From: UBA10438 sp044238605
GTDB taxonomy: Bacteria > Bacteroidota > Ignavibacteria > Kapaibacteriales > Kapaibacteriaceae
Length of the DNA: 32,021 bases
Reading direction: 5' to 3'
Assembly (NCBI GenBank): GCA_044238605.1
Contig: JBIICY010000014.1
Location: 1-32,021, forward strand
The notes under the pieces were generated by a model that saw only the letters and a list, made by a program, of their open reading frames with translations, ran no database searches and was not told where the DNA came from. Below are positions 22,175 through 28,900 of this stretch, in pieces. Within the stretch, counting starts at the first letter, position 1, and each line of letters begins with the position of its first letter. Made by a program: the position numbers and the translations under genes.

Positions 22175-22657
22175 ATGGATCTGAATTATCTCCGCCGTCT
22201 CCTTCGAATTTTCGATGAAAGCAGTGCCACCGAACTCACTATTGAGGAAGAGGGCATGTCGGTATCATTGGCAAAAGGGGGCCAGCAGCCAGTAGGAATG
22301 ATGCAGCCGATGTACGGCATGCCTCAGCAGATGGCTCCAGTTCAGGCGGCTCCTGCACCGGCTGCGCCTGCCGCACCTGCGGCTCCGGCAGCGGCGGCAG
22401 CAAGCGCTGATGATGCCAATCACAAAGTACTCTCTCCGATCGTTGGTACGTTCTATCGTGCCCCATCTCCGGATGCCGATTCATTTGTGCAGGTTGGACA
22501 GCACGTGAATGTAGGAGACACACTCTGTATCGTTGAAGCAATGAAGCTTATGAACGAGATCGAGTCAGACGCATCCGGTACGATCGTGAAGATTCTGGTA
22601 GAGAACGGACAGCCGGTTGAATACAACCAGCCAGTGTTCGTTATCAAGCCAGACTAA
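22175..22657 (+). CDS. accB: Biotin carboxyl carrier protein of acetyl-CoA carboxylase
   Basis: A 160-residue BCCP, the biotin-bearing subunit that shuttles CO2 between biotin carboxylase and carboxyltransferase in the first step of fatty-acid synthesis. It has an N-terminal segment (LRRLLRIFDESSATELTIEEEGMSVSL), a Met/Gln/Ala/Pro-rich flexible linker at about residues 38-77 and a biotinyl domain from about residue 83 to the end. The biotinylation motif is EAMKLMNEIE, with Lys124. The thumb loop is present (TFYRAPSPDADSFVQVG). It has the best Shine-Dalgarno site in the window and is followed 18 bases later by accC. Confidence 0.96.
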   Translation: MDLNYLRRLLRIFDESSATELTIEEEGMSVSLAKGGQQPVGMMQPMYGMPQQMAPVQAAPAPAAPAAPAAPAAAAASADDANHKVLSPIVGTFYRAPSPDADSFVQVGQHVNVGDTLCIVEAMKLMNEIESDASGTIVKILVENGQPVEYNQPVFVIKPD

Positions 22658-22675
22658 TCCAAAGGACGTCAGACC

Positions 22676-24016
22676 ATGATCAAGAAGTTGCTTATCGCCA
22701 ACCGTGGCGAGATTGCCCTGCGGATCATTCGTGCTGCGAAAGAGCTAGGAATCAAAACCGTTGCTGTGTACTCGGAAGCCGACCGTGCATCTCTGCATGT
22801 TCGATTTGCCGATGAAGCCGTTTGTATCGGACCTGCACAAGGCAAGCTTTCCTACCTCAACATTCCCTCGATCATCGCAGCTGCTGATGTAACGAACGCC
22901 GACGCGATCCATCCCGGTTATGGGTTTCTCGCAGAGAATGCAACGTTTGCCGAGATCTGTCACGACTGCAACATTACATTCGTTGGGCCTTCACCAGATG
23001 CCATCGTGCGGATGGGGAACAAGTCCATTGCCAAAGACACCATGCGTGCAGCCGGCGTGCCTGTTGTGCCGGGCTCAGATGGTATTGTAGCAACGGTCGA
23101 AGAAGCTCGTGTTGTTGCCAAAGAAGTTGGTTATCCAGTGATGATCAAAGCTGTTGCCGGTGGTGGCGGCAAGGGCATGCGCTATGTGGAATCGGCCGAT
23201 GAACTCGACCGCGCCTATGCTACGGCAAGGGGCGAGGCAGAAGCCTCATTCGGTAATGGCGACATCTACATTGAAAAGTTCATCGAAGAGCCTCGTCACG
23301 TCGAGATCCAAGTGTTTGCCGACAAGTTTGGCAATGTTGTGCATCTCAACGAGCGCGAGTGCAGCATTCAGCGACGTCACCAAAAGCTGATCGAAGAAGC
23401 CCCTTCTCCGATCATGACACCTGAATTGCGCAAGGCCATGGGCGATGCCTCTATCAAGGGGGCTGCCAGTGTGGGGTATGTTGGTGCTGGTACGATCGAG
23501 TTTCTCGTCGATAAGCATCGCAACTTCTATTTCATGGAAATGAATACCCGTATCCAGGTGGAGCATCCGGTAACGGAACAGTCATCTGGTGTGGATCTGA
23601 TCAAGGAACAGTTGCTCGTAGCCTCGGGAGAAAAGCTTACGCTCGTGCAGCGCGATCCGATCATGCATTCGATCGAGTGCCGCATCAACGCTGAAGACCC
23701 GTACCATGACTTCCGTCCGTCTCCTGGTGTTATTCAATCACTGAACTTTCCAGGCGGTCCAGGCGTTCGTGTAGACTCGCACATTTATCAGGGCTACATG
23801 ATTCCGCCGTACTACGACTCTATGGTGGCAAAGCTCATTACCTTTGCTCCAACGCGTGATGGTGCTATCGCGAAGATGCGTCGCGCGCTGGACGAGTTTG
23901 TGATCGAGGGCATTCAGACCACGATCCCGTTCCATCGCAAGATGATGGACAACAAAGACTTTATCGCAGGAACATTCGACACGAAGTATCTCGACACACA
24001 CGATTGGAAGGCCTAA
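22676..24016 (+). CDS. accC: Biotin carboxylase subunit of acetyl-CoA carboxylase
   Basis: A 446-residue ATP-grasp enzyme that carboxylates the biotin on AccB using ATP and bicarbonate. The N-terminal domain opens KKLLIANRGEIALRIIRAAKELGI; the glycine-rich ATP loop GGGGKGMR is near residue 162; EMNTRIQVEHPVTE (near residue 290) holds metal-binding Glu and Asn and the catalytic Arg; and the C-terminal domain includes HSIECRINAEDP and YYDSMVAKLI. The length equals stand-alone AccC, with no fused BCCP or carboxyltransferase part. accA/accD are not in the window. Confidence 0.97.
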   Translation: MIKKLLIANRGEIALRIIRAAKELGIKTVAVYSEADRASLHVRFADEAVCIGPAQGKLSYLNIPSIIAAADVTNADAIHPGYGFLAENATFAEICHDCNITFVGPSPDAIVRMGNKSIAKDTMRAAGVPVVPGSDGIVATVEEARVVAKEVGYPVMIKAVAGGGGKGMRYVESADELDRAYATARGEAEASFGNGDIYIEKFIEEPRHVEIQVFADKFGNVVHLNERECSIQRRHQKLIEEAPSPIMTPELRKAMGDASIKGAASVGYVGAGTIEFLVDKHRNFYFMEMNTRIQVEHPVTEQSSGVDLIKEQLLVASGEKLTLVQRDPIMHSIECRINAEDPYHDFRPSPGVIQSLNFPGGPGVRVDSHIYQGYMIPPYYDSMVAKLITFAPTRDGAIAKMRRALDEFVIEGIQTTIPFHRKMMDNKDFIAGTFDTKYLDTHDWKA

Positions 24017-24018
24017 CC

Positions 24019-24396
24019 ATGAATTTCCCAGCAGACCTCAAGTACACATCAGACCACGAGTGGATTCGCGTTGAAGGCGACGTCGGCATCATAGGTGTTA
24101 CAGACCACGCACAAGGCGAACTTGGCGACGTTGTCTATGTAGACATTCCAGATGCATCAGCTACTGTTGCTATGGGCGGCACATTTGGTTCGATCGAAGC
24201 TGTAAAGACCGTTGCAGATCTCTATGCTCCAGTAAGCGGACAGATCATCGAAGTAAACGACGTAAATGCAGCTCCTGATACCGTTAACAAAGACCCATAC
24301 GGAAACGGCTGGCTGGTAAAGATCAAGCTCTCCGACCCATCAGAACTCGATGGCCTTATGGATGTTGATGCGTACAAGGCGTTGGTAGGAGCGTAA
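24019..24396 (+). CDS. gcvH: Glycine cleavage system H protein (lipoyl carrier)
   Basis: A 125-residue lipoyl-domain protein that carries the aminomethyl group between the P, T and L proteins of glycine cleavage; in many bacteria it also serves lipoate assembly. The lipoylation site is Lys63 in GSIEAVKTVADLYAPVSG, and the N-terminus LKYTSDHEWIRVEG plus VYVDIPD and NKDPYGNGWLVKIKL are typical. I take the ATG at 24019, two bases after the accC stop. gcvT and gcvP are absent here; its place after accBC puts a biotin carrier and a lipoyl carrier in one transcript. A heptamer repeat starts at the first base after its stop codon, then a strong terminator. Confidence 0.95.
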   Translation: MNFPADLKYTSDHEWIRVEGDVGIIGVTDHAQGELGDVVYVDIPDASATVAMGGTFGSIEAVKTVADLYAPVSGQIIEVNDVNAAPDTVNKDPYGNGWLVKIKLSDPSELDGLMDVDAYKALVGA

Positions 24397-24431
24397 AGAG
24401 AGCAGCGAGCAGCGAACAGCGAACAGCGAAG
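24397..24431 (+). repeat. Heptamer tandem array 3 (AGCGAAC/AGCGAGC)
   Basis: Five 7-base units start directly after the gcvH stop: AGAGAGC, AGCGAGC, AGCGAAC, AGCGAAC, AGCGAAG. Same family and orientation as the arrays at 135 and 5642. Confidence 0.85.
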
Positions 24432-24440
24432 ATTATGTAG

Positions 24441-24466
24441 GGGCGAGCCGGTGGCTCGCCCTTTTT
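24441..24466 (+). terminator. Rho-independent terminator of the efp-acc-gcvH transcript
   Basis: GGGCGAGCC (24441-24449) pairs with GGCTCGCCC (24453-24461) around GGT and is followed by TTTTT. It is the strongest canonical terminator in the window after the one following the 5S RNA. Confidence 0.93.
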
Positions 24467-24497
24467 CGTTTAGTGGTATCATCATCTGCCATAAACG

Positions 24498-24534
24498 AAA
24501 AAAGGTGCGTCGGAAACATCCAACGCACCTTTTT
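24498..24534. terminator. Bidirectional-type terminator, mainly for the minus-strand gene
   Basis: AAAAAGGTGCGT (24499-24510) pairs with ACGCACCTTTTT (24523-24534) with a 12-base loop. The A-tract and T-tract on the two sides make it able to work on both strands. It lies 23 bases past the stop of the minus-strand gene at 24558. Confidence 0.88.
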
Positions 24535-24557
24535 CAATTGTTATCCGAGCTCGCTAC

Positions 24558-24965
24558 TTACTTCCCCTGCGCTGCCTTAACTGCATCCTGCAGAGCTGAA
24601 ATGATTTCCTTGAACTTATCAGCTTCAGCGCCCTTGAGGCTGCCGCGCTGCATAAGCGTGAACATGTTTTGAGCTTGTTCGATCTTCATGTCAAATGTTA
24701 CTGCATCGTCGTCTTTCTTACCGGCCTTTGTTGCTGCTTCTACGGCATCTGCCAAAACCTTGCGTGTATCGAGGTAGGCATCTACTTCTGTGCCGCGGAT
24801 CTCGATGCCGCCGAGGAACTGGATAGAGGCGCGGATATCATTGACCTTCATTTTTGGCTTGATAACCGTTGGAGTTTGTGCTGCTGGCGTAAGTCCTTGA
24901 GCGGAAACGTCAAACGAGCCAAAAAGCATAACAGCGACGAACGCTGCGATCATCATATTCTTCAT
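24558..24965 (-). CDS. Small secreted protein of unknown function
   Basis: I do not recognise this family. The start at 24965 gives an ordinary signal peptide (KNMMIAAFVAVMLFGSFDVSAQ, cleavage after SAQ or SA), so the 135-residue product goes to the periplasm or beyond; the frame upstream to 25016 runs through the promoter. The mature part is mostly helical and charged, with KVNDIRASIQFLGGIEIRGTEVDAYLDTRKVLADAVEAATKAG and a C-terminal amphipathic helix (DKFKEIISALQDAVKAAQGK). No cysteines in the mature part and no T9SS domain. Its promoter shares an exact 13-mer with that of the outer-membrane protein at 7833, so the two may be co-regulated. It has its own terminator. Confidence 0.75.
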   Translation of the reverse strand: MKNMMIAAFVAVMLFGSFDVSAQGLTPAAQTPTVIKPKMKVNDIRASIQFLGGIEIRGTEVDAYLDTRKVLADAVEAATKAGKKDDDAVTFDMKIEQAQNMFTLMQRGSLKGAEADKFKEIISALQDAVKAAQGK

Positions 24966-25010
24966 GGGTGTTATGGAGAATGTTTGGAAATACATTGAAT
25001 TGCGTTGTGG

Positions 25011-25023
25011 GTCCAAATATAGC
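25011..25023 (-). promoter_or_regulatory. Promoter -7 element (GCTATATTTGGAC on the minus strand)
   Basis: TATATTTG (25021-25014 on the minus strand) matches TAnnTTTG exactly, and the 13-mer GTCCAAATATAGC is the same as at 8345-8357. The -33 region is not a perfect TTG. The predicted leader to the ATG at 24965 is about 42 bases. The rest of the gap 25024-25281 shows no gene or other signal that I can support. Confidence 0.6.
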
Positions 25024-25281
25024 GGAAAATACCGCTGAAAGCGTTGTGACGTAGTGGATTGGGCGTTTATTGTAGTAGAGGGCCAGTAGTCCGGCGAAGG
25101 GGCATGTAGTAATTAACTAGCGGACGAAAGTGAGATCTTTTGGGGCGGAAGTTAGTTCACATAGGTGTTGGAGCACTAATGCAGACCGATAAATCGATTC
25201 TGAAGTATCTGTAAAACGTCCAAGTAGCTGGGTATTGAATATCTACCATGAAAAAAGTCGATACACGCACAGAAAAAGTAC

Positions 25282-25311
25282 TTGCGCGGGTGTGAAAAAG
25301 ACTTATTTTTG
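25282..25311 (+). promoter_or_regulatory. Canonical Bacteroidota promoter TTG-N19-TATTTTTG
   Basis: TTG at 25282-25284 and TATTTTTG at 25304-25311 with exactly 19 bases between: a full match to the consensus of the Bacteroidota primary sigma factor. The predicted start of transcription is near 25317, leaving a leader of about 80 bases for the gene at 25398. The leader contains the first copy of a 14-bp direct repeat. Confidence 0.75.
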
Positions 25312-25345
25312 TGTGAGAGTCACATACGGATTGCAATAATTCGGT

Positions 25346-25359
25346 AGGCATGCAGCATA
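25346..25359 (+). repeat. 14-bp direct repeat, left copy (AGGCATGCAGCATA)
   Basis: Exact copy of 25798-25811; the bases outside differ. It lies in the predicted leader of the gene at 25398 and holds the palindrome GCATGC. Confidence 0.8.
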
Positions 25360-25397
25360 ACTCATAAACTCATCACGCTTCGGGGAATCTGCTCCCA

Positions 25398-25769
25398 ATG
25401 GCAAAACGTACAACCACCAAAGTAACGCAGCGCGTCCTTCAGCAGGACCAGCAAATCGCGAAAGCGGTGCTGGGCCTTAAGGACTACAACCCTGCGAACA
25501 AGGAGTTTACGAGCCAGAAGTTGCAGGAAGCGCTGAAACAGGTGGAAGAGGCAACAGCGGCAGAGCAGCAAGCAACTGAAGCTCTAGCGGCAGCAAAGGA
25601 ACGGTCGGCCAAACTCGAAACAGCATTCCACGAGCTCGTTCTCGGCGTCAAGCGGCAAGTCTTAGCGCAGTATGGAGACGATTCCGACGAGATCACCAGC
25701 CTTGGAATGAAGAAAAAGTCTGAGCGTAAATACGGCAGGCCAAGAAAGAGCGCTCAGCCAGAAAAATAG
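25398..25769 (+). CDS. Coiled-coil, basic-tailed hypothetical protein
   Basis: A 123-residue cytoplasmic protein with no signal peptide. Residues 1-12 are Lys/Thr/Arg rich; about 35-85 form a long heptad-type helix (FTSQKLQEALKQVEEATAAEQQATEALAAAKERSAKLETAF). A conserved-looking block follows (VKRQVLAQYGDDSDEITSLGMKKKSERKYGRPRK), and the tail is strongly basic. I recall small hypothetical proteins with a similar G-x-DS-D-E-I-x-x-x-G-x-x-K-x-SERK block in several phyla, but no function. The basic ends suggest nucleic-acid contact; this is a guess. It has a perfect promoter, its own terminator hairpin, and is bracketed by an exact 14-bp direct repeat 39 bases before the start and 29 bases past the stop. 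Confidence 0.8.
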   Translation: MAKRTTTKVTQRVLQQDQQIAKAVLGLKDYNPANKEFTSQKLQEALKQVEEATAAEQQATEALAAAKERSAKLETAFHELVLGVKRQVLAQYGDDSDEITSLGMKKKSERKYGRPRKSAQPEK

Positions 25770-25797
25770 AAAACTCGGCCCACGACATGCCAGGGGA

Positions 25798-25811
25798 AGG
25801 CATGCAGCATA
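25798..25811 (+). repeat. 14-bp direct repeat, right copy (AGGCATGCAGCATA)
   Basis: Exact copy of 25346-25359, 452 bases further on, between the gene's stop codon and its terminator hairpin. Confidence 0.8.
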
Positions 25812-25851
25812 GAGAGGAACATCGCATTTCTGTGGGAAGGATGCGAAACAC

Positions 25852-25876
25852 AACGGTCGTCCATTGGACGACCGTT
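25852..25876. terminator. Hairpin between convergent genes
   Basis: AACGGTCGTCC (25852-25862) pairs perfectly with GGACGACCGTT (25866-25876) around ATT, an 11-bp stem. There is only TGTGTTTGTG behind it on the plus strand, and no U-tract on the minus strand. It serves the ends of the coiled-coil gene and of the 1942-residue gene. Confidence 0.75.
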
Positions 25877-25915
25877 TGTGTTTGTGGATTACCTGCTCGT
25901 GAAATGCTACGGCAC

Positions 25916-28900
25916 CTAGTGCTTAACGATCATCATTCCACGAATTGGATATAAGCCTCGTGCAGCTATTGTGTAGAAGCCTTCATTGAAGCTACTGACC
26001 GAAAGACGCGCGTTGATGAGCCCACTGGGCGTTGCTGCAGCCAGGCAGCTACCAACGAGGTCGCCGGCCAGGTTGTAGATGTCCAGGGTGATCTGTGCTG
26101 GCTTGCCCGTTGTTTGAAGCCTGCTGTAGATCGATGGGACTCTGCACATCAGCGTGACATCCTCTGATGCTGGATGTGGCCAGACGTCTAAGCGCTCGGC
26201 TGTGATGATATCGGTGATCAGTCTCATCGCATAGCCATCGAGCAGGCCGATGCTGCGCGCAGCAGATGATGCCGACCTGCGAGCAAACGGCTCCTTGTGG
26301 GCTGCCATTTCTACGTCTTCGGCAGCTAGCGCCTGTGGATCTGTTGCCGTGAGCACCAGCCGGTAGCGCTCAGCAGGGTCTGTGAGTACCGTCCACTGGT
26401 ACTGCAGAGGCTCGCGGCTCGGTGCTGCTCCGAGCATCTGACCCCGCACGCCGAGTACTGGCAATTCTACGATCTGGTGGTCACTCTCACGCTCAAGGGC
26501 GGCATGGGCCATCGCAGCAGACTCGCCCGATGTGAGGGTCTTGAGCTCAAGCTCGACCACATCCTGAGCCTGAAACCAGTCTGTATGCAATGCATACTTC
26601 GACGTGCCTGCATCCCACATGAGCTCATATGTGTTGTTGTCGATACGAATGTCTGAGAGAAGTGCATCGAACTGCTCTGAACGGTAGCCCCGCCAGATGC
26701 GGTCTCGTGGGATGAAATCTTCGTCGGTCTCCTTGAAAAACCCACGAGCGCTTCTGTCGATGCTCGGTGTGGGCAGATAGGTAGCATTTCTGTAGACCGT
26801 TGCTTGATCATGCAGAAGAGCCGATTCACTGAAGCGCCTGTTCTTGAGCAGGGACGGACTATGGACAATGCTGTGACGTGCTGCCACATGGGGCATGCGC
26901 TCGCCCTGATAAGCTCCATTGGATGAGCGCATCGTAACGTCAAGTGCTGCCCAGCCTAGACCATTGATCTGACCAAGGACGACGGCCTGATCTCTGTAGT
27001 ATCCGTCAAGAAATGTCATATGGTAAACGCGTGATAGTTGCGTTTGACTCTCGGAGTTAAACGATAGTACCACCGACGTGTCCCCATAGGCCCATGATTG
27101 AGCAATCTGATCTGATGATGAGCTCGCATGTAAGACCGTTTTCTGCTCTCCCTGAATCAGCTCCGGATTGCGCAGATTCACCGAATCATGATAGACGTTA
27201 CTTACGGCCGAATGCCATAGTTGGTTTGGAACCGCGCCTGATGCGCAGCTATCCCAGCAGTCAATGCTCATGCGTTGTATCCGCCATTTATTGGCGGTGT
27301 ACCCTGGTAGCATTGCCGTGGCTGATGAATCCAGCTGGGTAGGGTTAGCCGCATGAATCTCTCGGTGCTCCCATGCAATCCTTTCAGCCTTATGGTTCGC
27401 GTAACCATAGGGTTGTAGTGGGTTTATCGTGTCCATTTCGGCGTCGTCATACTCGGACATCTGCCGGTAGATCGTCGGCTTACGGTTGTATCGAGTTATA
27501 CCTTCTCCGCTATGGACACTTATGCACAAGATTCTATTGGCAGTATCGAGGAGGGGTGGTACTGGGTTGAATGTACCACGAGCCTGAAATCTGTGCTCTA
27601 CAAAGTCACCGTTGTGGAACAGTCGGGTATACAGGATATGCTCGCCTTCATTGCAGGATCCTTCGTCGAGGTTTCTACCCAGAGCGCCCTCCTGCCAGAC
27701 GAGCGGGATGTCGTCTTCGCCAAGGGCCATCTTCGTGTAGGAGGGCAGCGATGGAAACTGTGCCACCACGCCGTTGCCGGGATGCATTCGAAGATATTGC
27801 AGTGACCCATTGGTGAACCATGCCGTGTCGGGACGCTTGAAGCCTGCAACAATTCCTACACGGTAGTCGGACCAGGCATAGAAGTTGCCCCGCATGGTTG
27901 CGCCGATCACTGGCGTACCCCAATTGCGCAGACGGTCGGCAAACTCGTCTGGACACGACGGAAACGCCTTACTGTAGGCTATCACATTGGATCGATTTCT
28001 GTGATATAACTGCACTTGTTCCGTGCGACTTGCCGCGTTGGCACCAAAGCGCGCCTCGCAGATGGCAATGTCTTCACCGCCGTTGTTCTGGCATGCATAG
28101 ACCACGTAGACGCATGGGTTCATGTCCGCAGGTAGATGTGGGTCATCACGCACGACAAGCGACGGATAGCCGCAGTTGGTAGACTGCCGATACGTTGTAC
28201 TATCCTGCCGAATAAACGTATCGAGTGCGATAGGATCTTCCCACACAATCGCTGGGTTGTAGATGCCTCCAGAGTCGACTGATGACGCTGAGTCACTGAC
28301 AGATGAGAGCAGCTGACTGCGCCGGTAGTATACCTTGAGCAGAGCGCTCGAATCTTCCTTCATGTGATAGACCGCATGATAGCGAAAACCACCTGCCTCA
28401 CGTGCTCGAATGACCTGATTGGCACTGGCCGCATCCATGCAGCTGCAGGTAGGTTTTTCAAGGAATGTAGTATCATACTGTGTTCGCAGGGCTTGATCAG
28501 CATTCGGGCTCGAGCCCGTGCCTGGAGCATTGTCCTTAACAAGAGTGGGATAGACCACAACCTTGCGCTGGGTGTTATGAGCCAGCCAGCCCTGCATGTC
28601 GGCTGGCTTCTCGCCTTCTAAGACTGTTACGCGGAACATCTTACCTTCGCCGGGCAGGAAGTTGATCGCGATCTCGCGGTCCTGCCCGATGATCGTATCG
28701 ATGCCGCCACCCATCTCCTGAAGACGCAGCAGGCGGTAGGCTCCGTCGGTGTTCTTGTAGTTGAACGGCAGTGTTATCTGACGCGTCCCTCGCTGGTCGA
28801 GCCTGCCCGAGGCACCGCGTGCTGCCCACTCTTGGTATCCAGCAAATGACCACTGACTTGTTGATGCATTGACGTACCGGTAAATGCCCGGTTCCGAGCT

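Noticed and set aside
25248..25295. Short frame MKKVDTRTEKVLARV in the gap before the coiled-coil gene
   Set aside because: Only 15 codons, no ribosome site, and it overlaps the -33 box of the promoter at 25282.
25157..25351. Minus-strand frame of 64 codons in the gap 24966-25397
   Set aside because: It overlaps the canonical plus-strand promoter, has no ribosome site and no family resemblance.
25346..25811. Integrated phage or insertion sequence bounded by the 14-bp repeat
   Set aside because: The 438 bases between hold a single small gene with no transposase, integrase or terminal inverted repeats; kept only as an unexplained cassette.
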